20,839 bases of DNA from Akkermansiaceae bacterium. Its GTDB lineage: Bacteria; Verrucomicrobiota; Verrucomicrobiia; Verrucomicrobiales; Akkermansiaceae. The stretch's first letter is position 1. Every line of letters begins with the position of its first letter. The notes under the pieces are model-generated. The model made no database searches and was not told the origin of the DNA. It was given only the letters and a program-made list of their open reading frames with translations. Of the stretch, positions 6,976 through 15,170 are shown piece after piece. The DNA lies in assembly GCA_023301545.1 (NCBI GenBank), contig JALZUI010000028.1:1-20839 (forward strand), given 5' to 3'. The translations under genes and the position numbers were made by a program.

Positions 6976-7350
6976 ATGATTAAGTTTTTACACACTCGTA
7001 TCCGCGTCGCAAATCTCGATAAAACCGTGGAATTTTATGAAAAGCTCGGGTTCGAGCTTTCTGAGCGGAAGGATTCACCAGCCGGTAACAAGCTCGCCTT
7101 TCTTACCCTGCCAGGCAACGACCATTTTCTAGAGCTTTGCTACTCACCAGACTTTAAAGTCGAGGTTCCAGAAGATCTGATGCACACCGCGGTTGGGGTT
7201 CAAGATATTATAGTGTACTGTGACAAACTAGAGCAGGACGGGATAGAGATCTGGCCTAGCAAATGGCGCGAGAAATTCTCTGGCGGCGAAAAGAAAATGG
7301 CCTTCGTGACAGACCCTGATGGGTACGAAGTTGAAATCTTAGAAAGGTAG
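6976..7350 (+). CDS. gloA: Lactoylglutathione lyase (glyoxalase I), VOC superfamily
   Basis: Glyoxalase I converts the hemithioacetal of methylglyoxal and glutathione into S-lactoylglutathione in the cytoplasm, a detoxification step. The 124-residue protein has two VOC half-repeats and the four metal ligands in the expected places: His6 (FLHTRIR), Glu53 (FLELCY), His70 (DLMHTAVGV) and Glu120 (DGYEVEILE). These match His5, Glu56, His74 and Glu122 of the E. coli enzyme. I chose ATG 6976 because family members begin with this MIKFLHTR-like strand; an in-frame ATG at 6934 would add 14 unrelated residues. Neither start has a good ribosome site. It heads a two-gene plus-strand pair with arsC, the only plus-strand genes in the first 18 kb. 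Other VOC enzymes are possible, but the complete ligand set favours glyoxalase I. Confidence 0.85.
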   Translation: MIKFLHTRIRVANLDKTVEFYEKLGFELSERKDSPAGNKLAFLTLPGNDHFLELCYSPDFKVEVPEDLMHTAVGVQDIIVYCDKLEQDGIEIWPSKWREKFSGGEKKMAFVTDPDGYEVEILER

Positions 7351-7405
7351 GGCGAGGAGGGCGATTTCTTGACAGCAAGGGCGTAGACAGTGTTTCTTAG
7401 GTTAT

Positions 7406-7843
7406 ATGAAATCTGTTCTTGTTCTCTGTACTGGTAATTCTTGTCGCTCTCACATGGCGGAGGGCATCCTCCGGCATATAGCTTCTGACCTCTTTGAGGT
7501 TCATTCCGCGGGCTCAGCCCCATCTGGTTACGTACACCCTCTTTCGATCGAGGTTCTTTCGGAAATAGGGATCGATATCTCTGCTCACACCTCTAAGCAC
7601 ATGAACGAGTTTCTCTCGAAAGATATTCATACGGTAGTCACGGTATGCGGAAATGCTGAGCAAGCGTGCCCGAGTTTCCCTGGCCAGTTGAACCGTTACC
7701 ATTGGGGCTTTGACGATCCAGCTCACGCCGAAGGGTCCGAAGAAGAGGTTAAGGCAGTTTTCGTTCGTGTTCGCGACGAAATCCTAAAGACCCTAACTGC
7801 TTATGTCCAAGGATACCGCGAGGCCTTAACAACGCTGAGCTAA
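7406..7843 (+). CDS. arsC: Arsenate reductase, thioredoxin-coupled (LMW-PTPase type)
   Basis: This enzyme reduces arsenate to arsenite using a cascade of three cysteines regenerated by thioredoxin. At 145 residues it has normal family length. The phosphate-binding loop CTGNSCR (8-14) provides nucleophile Cys8, and Cys81 and Cys88 (VCGNAEQACP) provide the second and third cysteines, equivalent to Cys10, Cys82 and Cys89 of the S. aureus enzyme. The general-acid loop FDDPA (102-106) is present. The paired redox cysteines separate it from plain low-molecular-weight tyrosine phosphatases. It begins 55 bases after the glyoxalase gene; a TTGACA lies at 7369 but I see no good -10 partner. No arsR, arsB or acr3 gene is nearby, so arsenite export must be encoded elsewhere. 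Confidence 0.92.
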   Translation: MKSVLVLCTGNSCRSHMAEGILRHIASDLFEVHSAGSAPSGYVHPLSIEVLSEIGIDISAHTSKHMNEFLSKDIHTVVTVCGNAEQACPSFPGQLNRYHWGFDDPAHAEGSEEEVKAVFVRVRDEILKTLTAYVQGYREALTTLS

Positions 7844-7873
7844 TAGCGTTAGTGGATTCGTTGGGAAATGGGC

Positions 7874-9175
7874 TTAGGCAGTGAACACTTCACTCACGTT
7901 GTTTTGGCTATTATGCCATTTTTTAAGCTTAGGATTGACGTGGCGGAGCTGACTAAACCATAGGTTGTTAATAGGTGTATTTGACTTATTGACGACGTTT
8001 TGACCCTGCTTAAGGCCACCGCCACCGTGCCCAGCAAAAAGAACGGGAAGGTTAGATCTAGTATGTTTGTGGCGAAGCCCAGAAGCAAAGGTGATCATGG
8101 AGTGGTGGAAAAGGTCGTTTCCATCAGGTTGCTCGATAGCTTTTAACTTATCGAAAAAGTAGGAAAGCATTTCCATATTCTTTTTGTCTCTAGCATGGTG
8201 AGCTTCTTTACCCGCGCCTCGGTAATGACTCATATCATGTGAGCTAATATTGAGATTAAGGCTCTTTAAGATCGGGTCTACACCCATCATGTAAGAAATT
8301 ACACGAGTGTAATCAGCTTCCATCGCCAAGGCCATGAGATCGTAGGTGAGTTTAACATCATCAACGCCAGATAGGTCTTTAGGTGGTTTTTTTAGGTGTT
8401 GAAGCGTTCCTTTTTCCGAGGAGAGGTCAAAACTCCTCGCCAGGTTAATCTCCACCTCCCTTAAGCTATGTGTGTATTGCTCTAATACTCGTTGATCGCC
8501 TCTAGAAAGTTTAGAGTTTAACGATTTTAAATCTTTTACAAGGAAGTCGAGGACGCTCTTTTTCTGCGCAAATTGGCTCGTTAGCTTTTCCTTACTCAGA
8601 TTTCGGTTTCCGTAGAGTGTGGAGTAGAGCTTCAGAGCCCCTTCGATTCCTGAGATATGGCGTCCTTGCTTATCCCAAGAGATCGACCTCATCCCGGGGC
8701 CGTTTCCGCCTTTGAGTTTCGTGTCATCTACCGCTGCGAGCGCTAACGATGGGAATCGAGTGTCCTTACCGATGTATTGAGCCGCTACTTGATCACAGGT
8801 TGCAATAGAAGTGTTATGATTATGCTTGGGGTTTACTGCGGAGGCGTCATTTAGTAGGTGTAAGCCTGCGTAGTGGGCAGGAGCTTGTTGAGGAGGGGGG
8901 CCTTGGAGAGACAGATTTTGAATGATGGAAATGTCATTTCTGTGGCCAGTCATGGGAGAGAGTAAACCGGGGAGCTTTAAGTCGCCGGTTTTTCTTTCTG
9001 TAGGGAACCAGCTGTTTGATACACCGAAACCCATAGAGATATACACCATTCTGGTTGGAATACCACTGGTGGCTACTTGTGCCTGCGCTAAGCTTTGGAA
9101 CTGAGGCAAGATCATGGCGGCTGCCGAGCCAACAGATTTGGCTAGGAATTTTCTGCGGGAGTACTCTGTCATCAT
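7874..9175 (-). CDS. DUF1552 family exported protein
   Basis: This 433-residue protein is of the DUF1552 family, abundant in Planctomycetota and Verrucomicrobiota and nearly always encoded beside DUF1592 proteins. A twin-arginine signal is clear at the N-terminus: SRRKFLAK (6-13), a hydrophobic stretch and a likely cleavage after AQA (about residue 33). It is therefore exported folded, perhaps after cofactor loading. Family-typical segments include the PTRMVYISMGFGVSNSWFPT start of the mature part, a histidine-rich region (SSHDMSHYRGAGKEAHHARD) and the C-terminal VLFAGHGGGGLKQG. The histidine clusters suggest metal binding. ATG 9175 and ATG 9172 are adjacent candidates; the first lies one base after the DUF1592 stop, indicating coupled translation. 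The biochemical function of the family is not established. Confidence 0.9.
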   Translation of the reverse strand: MMTEYSRRKFLAKSVGSAAAMILPQFQSLAQAQVATSGIPTRMVYISMGFGVSNSWFPTERKTGDLKLPGLLSPMTGHRNDISIIQNLSLQGPPPQQAPAHYAGLHLLNDASAVNPKHNHNTSIATCDQVAAQYIGKDTRFPSLALAAVDDTKLKGGNGPGMRSISWDKQGRHISGIEGALKLYSTLYGNRNLSKEKLTSQFAQKKSVLDFLVKDLKSLNSKLSRGDQRVLEQYTHSLREVEINLARSFDLSSEKGTLQHLKKPPKDLSGVDDVKLTYDLMALAMEADYTRVISYMMGVDPILKSLNLNISSHDMSHYRGAGKEAHHARDKKNMEMLSYFFDKLKAIEQPDGNDLFHHSMITFASGLRHKHTRSNLPVLFAGHGGGGLKQGQNVVNKSNTPINNLWFSQLRHVNPKLKKWHNSQNNVSEVFTA

Positions 9176-9176
9176 A

Positions 9177-11606
9177 TTAACTTTTGGTTCGGAAGGTATC
9201 GGACTTAGTTACTTCTAAGATCAGATCTTTTAGTTTGAATTTGTTGTCTTTACTGGCATCGAGAATGTTTTTGATGTCTCCACTGTCGGTGTAACGGACG
9301 TTTCTACCGATTCCGTAGGACATTAAGGCTTTAACAAAGCTTTTTGCGATTCGTTCATCATTGACCGCTAAGTTGGCGAGGAGTCCCTCATAGCCATCGA
9401 ATTTTACACCATTCGTCATTTGGCCACTGGCATCGATAGGAATTTTACCCTCATGAGTTCTCCAGCGACCAAGAGGGCCGAAAGATTCCATTCCAAAGCC
9501 CAGAGGGTCGATCTTAGCGTGGCAAGTTGCACATTGAGCGGTAGTCATGTGATGCTTGAGGAGTTCTCTGGTCGTCTGGTTTTTTCCTGGCACATCTTCG
9601 GCCTCTGGGACATCGGCAGGTGCGGGTGGAGGAGAGCTATCTAAGAGCTTACGCATGATGTAAACACCGCGTTCTACGGGAGAGGTACGGGCTCCGTTAG
9701 AGGTTAGCATCTGGACGGATCCTTGCCCTAGTAGTCCGCCTCGGACTTTATCTTTTCCTTTTAGTACAACCTTTGAGAACTTATCTTCCTTTAAGTTTTT
9801 GGCTTGGATTCCGTAGTGCTCAGCAAGTTGTGAGTTGAGCATGGTAAAATCAGTTTTTGCCAATTCGCGGGCAGGCTTGTTTTCTAGGATTAAGTGGCGA
9901 ATGAATGATTTCGTTTCTTGATCCATTGACTGCTTTAGAGACTCCTCTTGTTCTTTTAACTTGGGGTATATTTTCCCATCGAAATTGACAATGTCGAGTC
10001 GTCCTAATTCCAACCATTGATGAGTAAAGGTTTCAAAAAAGCGCGAGGCCTTGGGGTCTTGAATCATACGATCGAATTGCTGAGCGTAAACCTCTGGGTC
10101 TGTTAGTTTGCCTTCATTGGCTAATTTAATGAGGGTTTCGTCAGGAATAGAGCTCCAGAGAAGGATGGACAGCCGGTTGGCAATATCTAACTGGGTCAGC
10201 GCTACTTCCTGTTCTATGATGTAGATCAGGTTAGGGGAGGCTAAGGCGCAGGTCATGGAGAGTGAAGCGGATTCCCAGAACGAGGCTCCTTTTCTCCTAT
10301 TAAAGTTATAGATTCCCATCATATCACTAATCATTTTCCCCGTGACAGGCTGGTGATTATACATGTTGACTATAAAGCGCTTAAATAGCGGGAGAGCATC
10401 TTTATTGGTGGCGTTGGGCGGCATATCACCAAATACAATTAGGGCTTCTTCTGGGATCTCTCTTCCTGCTGCAAAGTCACTGGTCAGCTTCTTCATTAGC
10501 GAGTATCCAACATCTATATAGCCTTGTAGCTCTGCGGGGGTGGTCGTGAGATCTAACCCTAGAGTATCGAACCCAAAGGCTCCTCGATCCCTAGGGAGGA
10601 CTCCCTCAGGAACGGTCAAGCCTAGTCGGTCTTGTATTAAGTTGGTGTATTCTCGGCTGTTGAGGCGCCTCATTACGCCGTTTCCTTTACTCGCTACGAT
10701 GTCACGGGCATTGGCGGTTGTATTGTAGAGAGCGTCAAGCATTGCAGTTAACTCCTCTTTACCTGGTTGCTCTTCATCTTCTGGAGGCATGTCACCGATG
10801 TTAATGAGGTCTAGCACTTCCTGCCAATATTCGGCGTCCGCTTCGGACCTAACTAAGCCCGTATTCATGAGGTGATCTATGCGGAACTTCCCTCTAACTT
10901 TATCGGGTCCGTGGCATTGAATACAGTGCTTTTCGGCAAATGGCTTTACGACTTCATCATATTGCGAGATGAAAAGGTTGCCATCCTCGTTCCGTTGAGC
11001 TTCGACATCTGGGATAACCTCAGTGGCAATGACGGCGCTAGGAGCTAGGGTTTTTTTAGGCTTTTTTTTAGGCTTTTTTCCAACCTCTTTTGCTGGCTCG
11101 GGCTTGGGTGGCGCTACCGGAGTGTCTACGGTGACAACTGTTTCCTCAGGGGCTTTCTGGTTTTTGACTTTTTCGTATTCCTTATAACCAAAGTATGCCG
11201 CACCGCCTAGAATAAGAAGAGCGAGCAGAGGCGCAGGGTTAAATCCTCTTTTTCGTCGTTTACGAGCTGGAGTAAAAGGGGCGGAAGAGCTCGTAGTGTT
11301 GAGGGTTGGTTTAGTCGAGGCCAGTTTTGTTTGCTTTGGGGGGGCTTTTGCCGGAGCGGGAAAGAGCATGACGTGCTCGCAGGATTGGCATTGGATTTCT
11401 GAGCCGAACTGATCGTCATGAATGACATACTTTTGATCGCACTTAGGACAGTTAACTTGGTTGTTTCCTTCGCTTGCGGGGGAGGTACTAGTTTTAGGCT
11501 TATCGAATGTCATCTTTTTTTGACATTTTTGGCAGTCTAATTCTTGTCCAAGCATCGAGTCGTCGATGTTGTACTTTTGGTCGCAATGCGGGCAATTGAC
11601 TTTCAT
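9177..11606 (-). CDS. DUF1592-type cytochrome-like protein with N-terminal zinc ribbons
   Basis: This 809-residue protein has a modular plan. Two MJ0042-like zinc ribbons lie at 1-35 (CPHC, CQKC) and 51-83 (CPKC, CQSC). A low-complexity basic linker, one membrane helix (about 124-140) and a Lys/Pro-rich stretch follow. Next comes a cytochrome-like domain with CIQCH (228-232) in the context QCHGPDKVRGKFR, then the DUF1587, DUF1595, DUF1592, DUF1588 and DUF1585 modules typical of these planctomycete-type proteins, with a second CxxCH (CATCH, 692-696) near the C-terminus. With one helix, the ribbons would stay in the cytoplasm and the heme-binding part would be outside. Family members usually start with a simple signal peptide, so the ribbon fusion is unusual. 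ATG 11606 has no evident ribosome site. DUF1552 follows by one base. Function unknown; electron transfer or polymer degradation are suggested for the family. Confidence 0.88.
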   Translation of the reverse strand: MKVNCPHCDQKYNIDDSMLGQELDCQKCQKKMTFDKPKTSTSPASEGNNQVNCPKCDQKYVIHDDQFGSEIQCQSCEHVMLFPAPAKAPPKQTKLASTKPTLNTTSSSAPFTPARKRRKRGFNPAPLLALLILGGAAYFGYKEYEKVKNQKAPEETVVTVDTPVAPPKPEPAKEVGKKPKKKPKKTLAPSAVIATEVIPDVEAQRNEDGNLFISQYDEVVKPFAEKHCIQCHGPDKVRGKFRIDHLMNTGLVRSEADAEYWQEVLDLINIGDMPPEDEEQPGKEELTAMLDALYNTTANARDIVASKGNGVMRRLNSREYTNLIQDRLGLTVPEGVLPRDRGAFGFDTLGLDLTTTPAELQGYIDVGYSLMKKLTSDFAAGREIPEEALIVFGDMPPNATNKDALPLFKRFIVNMYNHQPVTGKMISDMMGIYNFNRRKGASFWESASLSMTCALASPNLIYIIEQEVALTQLDIANRLSILLWSSIPDETLIKLANEGKLTDPEVYAQQFDRMIQDPKASRFFETFTHQWLELGRLDIVNFDGKIYPKLKEQEESLKQSMDQETKSFIRHLILENKPARELAKTDFTMLNSQLAEHYGIQAKNLKEDKFSKVVLKGKDKVRGGLLGQGSVQMLTSNGARTSPVERGVYIMRKLLDSSPPPAPADVPEAEDVPGKNQTTRELLKHHMTTAQCATCHAKIDPLGFGMESFGPLGRWRTHEGKIPIDASGQMTNGVKFDGYEGLLANLAVNDERIAKSFVKALMSYGIGRNVRYTDSGDIKNILDASKDNKFKLKDLILEVTKSDTFRTKS

Positions 11607-11643
11607 TTTTTTAATAAGGACAGAGATTCAAAAGGGAAAGAAT

Positions 11644-11672
11644 GCAACGTTAAGTTGCGCTCCTGTAAGGAG
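11644..11672 (-). terminator. Paired hairpins between the kinase and DUF1592 genes
   Basis: Two small inverted repeats stand side by side: GCAAC/GTTGC (11644-11658, 5-base loop) and CTCCT/AGGAG (11660-11672, 3-base loop). Read on the minus strand, the second in order is followed by a pyrimidine-rich ATTCTTTCCCTTTT. This could terminate the kinase operon or shape the leader of the DUF1592 gene. The stems are only 5 bp each. Confidence 0.35.
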
Positions 11673-11810
11673 GGAGGAGCTGATCTGATAGAGTAATCCA
11701 AACAGTGCCCTCAAGCAATAAGAAATATAAATCTTTAGGTGGGTGAATTAGATAATAATTGGGGTGAAAAGTGTGCTATCGGAGCGGCTGCAGTGAAATT
11801 TGAACGCGGG

Positions 11811-12674
11811 TTATTCATTTGGTTCCAGAACTTTTAGGGCGTAGAGTTTAGACAAAAATTCTTGGGCCCCATGGTAGCGATTATGGGGTTCAGCAGCGAT
11901 TGCTCGATTTACAACATCGTCAAAGCCTGAATCAATAGCCAGTCCTACTTGGCTAGGAGGAATGTAGGATTGGAGGTCAGGAAGAGAGCCTGTAAGAAGC
12001 TCATATAGAATAACGCCTAGAGAATAGATATCGGATCTCTCATCAATTAACTCAGTGTTATCCACGACTTCTGGTGCCGTATATCCAGGGGTTCCGAAGA
12101 TGGTTTTTCCAACCTCTGACTCTGTTAGTGATCGAGCGAGGCCGAAATCCCCCAACTTAGGATTTCCATTAGTATCGAGTAAGATATTGCCTGGTTTGAT
12201 GTCACGGTGGAGGATCCCCATTTTATGCATATGGTCGACCCCTTCTGTGAGAGCAATAACGAGGTCTAGGGCGACGCTTTGATCGATAGCGGATTGGTGG
12301 GCGGAATGGTGGAGAGATTTCCCCGTGACCAACTCCATGACAATATAGAGCATGTCATGCACCTCCCCAAATTCGTAAAGCGCGATCAAATTAGGGTGGT
12401 TGAGGCGCGACATGAGGTCGGCCTCGGCACGAAATTGAGCGCTGTATTCTGTATGAGCACTAAGTTCGGCGGGTAATATTTTAATTGCTATTGCGCGCTC
12501 AAGAGAGTTCTGGGTGGCTGAGTAGACGGCCCCCATTCCTCCTTCGGCGATAAAAGACTGAATCTTGTACTGCGGAAAATAGGCTTGAACTTCTTCTATG
12601 GAAAGGAGTTCAAAGTCGATAACTTCCAGAGGTTCTAAGGTGTCAGAGGAAGGTTGCTGGTCATCCGGGGTCAT
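11811..12674 (-). CDS. Ser/Thr protein kinase (Hanks type), soluble
   Basis: This protein of 287 residues is essentially a kinase domain alone (about 37-285). The catalytic set is complete: glycine-rich loop AEGGMGAVY (43-51), Lys65 in AIAIKILP, Glu84 of helix C, catalytic loop HRDIKPGNILL (156-166), DFGLA (176-180) and the APE motif (200-202). A full activation segment with GTPGYTAPE makes it a likely active kinase. No membrane helix, PASTA or other sensory domain is attached, so it is probably cytoplasmic and receives its signal through a partner. It starts eight bases after the HMA-domain gene, which in turn follows the DsbD-N-like gene; this suggests co-expression with two secreted thiol/metal proteins. 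Substrates are unknown. Confidence 0.9.
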   Translation of the reverse strand: MTPDDQQPSSDTLEPLEVIDFELLSIEEVQAYFPQYKIQSFIAEGGMGAVYSATQNSLERAIAIKILPAELSAHTEYSAQFRAEADLMSRLNHPNLIALYEFGEVHDMLYIVMELVTGKSLHHSAHQSAIDQSVALDLVIALTEGVDHMHKMGILHRDIKPGNILLDTNGNPKLGDFGLARSLTESEVGKTIFGTPGYTAPEVVDNTELIDERSDIYSLGVILYELLTGSLPDLQSYIPPSQVGLAIDSGFDDVVNRAIAAEPHNRYHGAQEFLSKLYALKVLEPNE

Positions 12675-12682
12675 GTTTAGAG

Positions 12683-13033
12683 TTACTTTTCCGCGGTTTC
12701 GGAATCTTTTTTATCCAGCTGGACGTAGTAGCCGGCTTTGGTGATCGCTTCTGTGACAACAGATTCACAGACTTCTGGCTTCACTGTTACGGTCACGACT
12801 TTTTTAGCATGATCGACAGTGTCTACAGAGATGATGGCTTTTTCTTTTTTCAGTTTTTCAGTCAGCGCGTTTTCACAACTAGCACAGCTCATTCCGATGA
12901 CGGTAAGGGTGACCTGCTTTTTACCTAGCAGAGTAGCGGCCCGACTCGGATCATTTTCGGAGCATTTACAGTTTTTACCTTCTTCTGCGTAGGCTCCTAG
13001 TAATAAAGAGGCTGTTATAATGAGTAATTTCAT
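12683..13033 (-). CDS. Secreted heavy-metal-associated (HMA) domain protein
   Basis: This small exported protein of 116 residues has a signal peptide (about 1-16, cleavage near GAYA) and one HMA/MerP-like domain (about 39-107). The metal-binding loop is GMSCASC (48-54) with Cys50 and Cys53, which in this family bind Cu(I), Hg(II) or Zn(II). The domain ends with ITKAGYYVQL, the expected last helix and strand. A further CKC (22-24) just after the signal could add thiol ligands. Most single-domain relatives are cytoplasmic copper chaperones; an exported one is more like MerP. The gene sits between a DsbD-N-like reductase domain gene and a kinase gene with short gaps. Copper handling is likely given the oxidase-assembly genes upstream, but no mercury or copper ATPase gene is present. 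Confidence 0.8.
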   Translation of the reverse strand: MKLLIITASLLLGAYAEEGKNCKCSENDPSRAATLLGKKQVTLTVIGMSCASCENALTEKLKKEKAIISVDTVDHAKKVVTVTVKPEVCESVVTEAITKAGYYVQLDKKDSETAEK

Positions 13034-13056
13034 AATTTTTCTAATGTCGGATGCGC

Positions 13057-13812
13057 TTACTCGCCTTCCTCTACATCTGTGGCGGATTCGTAGAGCGTGA
13101 TTTTATGAGGTTCTTTACCCCCGGTGAGGAGGAAGCTAGCGCTTGTGGGTGCATCACCAATGTATTTGAAGCTGAACTCATAGCGATCGCCTTTCTGTGT
13201 AATTTTATGCCCCATCTTGGATTCGGAGAGGTTGCTGTCGTATGGGAATACGCCTAAGCCGTTGAGATTTTGCTCAGATTGGATAGAATATGTGATGAGC
13301 TTGGCCTCCTCATCTACACGGGTTTCGTTGAGCGTGGCAGAGAGGTCTGATGGAAGGAGCGCTTGGGCCTTGGTGAACCATTCAGGGGCGGGAGAAATCT
13401 TGCCTAGGGCGAGTTTGAGAGGTTGGTCGAGAGGAAGGCAGGTGGTGTCATCACAAACAAGCCAGGTGGCGGAGCCGGTGATTTGTTCAGGTAATTTCCC
13501 TGAAACATGATAAAGAAAAGTAGCGGGTTGGTCATATCCATACCCAATAGCGCCCATCGCTTCAAAGCGGAGAGGAGGCGTAAAGTCCTCGGCCAAGACT
13601 TTCAGTCCGGAATCATCAAGGCTGATACTGAGCGCCATTCCTGAGTCGCCAGGGTTACTCCAATAGGTGTGCCAATTTTCCTCGGGGCTTAGGGTGATGC
13701 CTATGATCGCTTCACTAGGGCCCGTTCGGTGGATTTTAGCTTCGAAGCCACAGGGAGGGGCGGCTAAAGCGGGGCTGAGGAGAGTGATTAAGAAGAGGAT
13801 AAAAAATTTCAT
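13057..13812 (-). CDS. Secreted DsbD N-terminal-domain-like protein
   Basis: The 251-residue protein has a cleavable signal peptide (1-18, ALA) and then a domain like the periplasmic alpha domain of DsbD and ScsB. Diagnostic features are ENWHTYWSNPGDSG (45-58), the FEAMGAIGYGYD segment (83-94) and the cysteine pair in WLVCDDTTCLPL (Cys120 and Cys125). In DsbD this pair passes electrons to periplasmic thiol partners. Here the membrane domain and the C-terminal thioredoxin domain are absent, so the protein needs a separate electron donor. It is followed closely by the HMA-domain gene, and by the kinase. A role in keeping copper-binding cysteines reduced is plausible from ScsB precedents but is inference. 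The gene starts about 60 bases beyond hisD, so it may belong to the upstream transcript. Confidence 0.78.
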   Translation of the reverse strand: MKFFILFLITLLSPALAAPPCGFEAKIHRTGPSEAIIGITLSPEENWHTYWSNPGDSGMALSISLDDSGLKVLAEDFTPPLRFEAMGAIGYGYDQPATFLYHVSGKLPEQITGSATWLVCDDTTCLPLDQPLKLALGKISPAPEWFTKAQALLPSDLSATLNETRVDEEAKLITYSIQSEQNLNGLGVFPYDSNLSESKMGHKITQKGDRYEFSFKYIGDAPTSASFLLTGGKEPHKITLYESATDVEEGE

Positions 13813-13874
13813 AAGAGCGGTGGGGTACTATTCCTACTACTTCAGCGTTTATTTCTATCAATCTTGTTTATATT

Positions 13875-15164
13875 TTATTGGGAGGAACGCACCTTTACGG
13901 AGGCTCCATGCGCGTCTAGGCCTTCTATGCGTGAAAATTCCTCGACGGTGGCGAGGGAGTTATTGATCGCAGCCTGATCCATACGGACAATTGATTGGCG
14001 ACGTTGGAATTGATCCGCTCGGAGGCCGGAGAAGGATTTTCCTGCTCCTCCCGTGGGGAGAGTGTGTGACGGGCCGGCTAAGAAGTCTCCCACTGCCACA
14101 GCGGAGTAATTTCCCACGTAAATCGCGCCTGCATTGCGGATTTTGGGCAGGATTGTAGTATCGTCCTCAACGACTAAGGTGAGGTGCTCGGGAGCATAGT
14201 CATTACAGATTGCGATGGCTTCGTCTAGGGTCTCAACATGAATGGCAAAGCAGGTTTTATCGAGGACTTCTTGTAGGTAAGCACCGCGAGAAAGATTAGG
14301 GAGCTGAGCGGCGATTTCTTTTTGAACGGCGTCAAAGAGTTTAGCATCGGTAGTGATGAATCCGATTTCGCTATCAGGGCCATGTTCTGCCTGACCGAGA
14401 AGGTCAGCGGCGAGAAAGGCTGGATTGCCCGTGTGGTCGGCAATGACAAGAATTTCACTAGGCCCAGGGAGGAGGTCGATGGAGACCGCTCCGATGAGTT
14501 GGCGTTTGGCTTCGACGACGAAAACGTTGCCGGGTCCAAAGATTTTTTCAACAGGTTGGATGCTATCGGTGCCGAGCGCGAGGGCAGCGATGCCTTGGGC
14601 TCCACCTACTTTCAGGATTTCGGTCGCTCCGGCTTGCACGAGGGCGTAGAGGAGCTCTGGATTAACCTTGCCGTCTGGTCCACAGGGGGTTGCAGCGACG
14701 ATTTCTGGACACCCGATCGCTTGCGCAAAGGCGCCGGTCATGAGCGCGGTGGAGACGAGGGGAGCCTTACCTCCGGGGACGTAAATCCCTACGCGGTCAA
14801 AGGGGGTGAATCGCTCGCCCACTTCTGCGCCTTCCTTATTTGTGTAGCTCCAATCCTGGCGTTTGCTCTGCTCGGTAAAGAGGTGAATGTTTTCTCTAGC
14901 GGATGCGATGGCGGCCTTAGTCGCTTCACTGACTTGAGCGGTGGCTTCGGCGACTTCCTCGGCACTGACGAGGAGGGTTTGTGGAGTGAGCTGTGCCTTG
15001 TCAAATTTAGCGGTAAAGTCGATGAGGGCTTGGTCTCCACGTGATTGGACCTCGTTGATGATTCCTGCAACGATCTCTGTGACTGAGGTGTCAGGAATAG
15101 CACGACGATTCAGCGTGGTGCGGAAAGTGTGGTAGCCAGGGTCAGATTGTTGGAGGAGCTTCAT
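13875..15164 (-). CDS. hisD: Histidinol dehydrogenase
   Basis: HisD carries out the last two steps of histidine synthesis, oxidising L-histidinol to histidine through histidinal with two NAD. The 429 residues match the normal family length. Conserved segments are present throughout: the PGGKAPLVST nucleotide/substrate region, FGPGNVFVVEAKRQL, DLLPGPSEILVIAD, GQAEHGPDS with a zinc ligand, DYAPEHLTL with the catalytic Glu-His, GPSHTLPTGG, and the C-terminal EGLDAHGASV that supplies the last zinc histidine. The gene is not in a his operon. It follows the DUF420 gene by six bases at the end of the oxidase-assembly run, so it may be transcribed with those genes. Identification is secure. Confidence 0.97.
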   Translation of the reverse strand: MKLLQQSDPGYHTFRTTLNRRAIPDTSVTEIVAGIINEVQSRGDQALIDFTAKFDKAQLTPQTLLVSAEEVAEATAQVSEATKAAIASARENIHLFTEQSKRQDWSYTNKEGAEVGERFTPFDRVGIYVPGGKAPLVSTALMTGAFAQAIGCPEIVAATPCGPDGKVNPELLYALVQAGATEILKVGGAQGIAALALGTDSIQPVEKIFGPGNVFVVEAKRQLIGAVSIDLLPGPSEILVIADHTGNPAFLAADLLGQAEHGPDSEIGFITTDAKLFDAVQKEIAAQLPNLSRGAYLQEVLDKTCFAIHVETLDEAIAICNDYAPEHLTLVVEDDTTILPKIRNAGAIYVGNYSAVAVGDFLAGPSHTLPTGGAGKSFSGLRADQFQRRQSIVRMDQAAINNSLATVEEFSRIEGLDAHGASVKVRSSQ

Positions 15165-15170
15165 ATAGGA

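Noticed and set aside
7369..7405. TTGACA as a dedicated arsC promoter
   Set aside because: The -35 is perfect, but no acceptable -10 hexamer is found 15-19 bases downstream.
6976..7843. An arsenic-resistance operon
   Set aside because: Only arsC is present; there is no regulator, arsenite pump or third ars gene, and the partner is a glyoxalase.
7831..7850. Inverted repeat AACGCT/AGCGTT at the end of arsC as a bidirectional terminator
   Set aside because: The 6-bp stem overlaps the arsC stop codon and has no T-run on either side, so I do not call it a terminator.
14322..15044. Long 240-codon plus-strand open frame
   Set aside because: It lies entirely antisense to hisD, which is certain from its motifs. 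The translation has no recognisable domain and the frame is explained by hisD codon usage.
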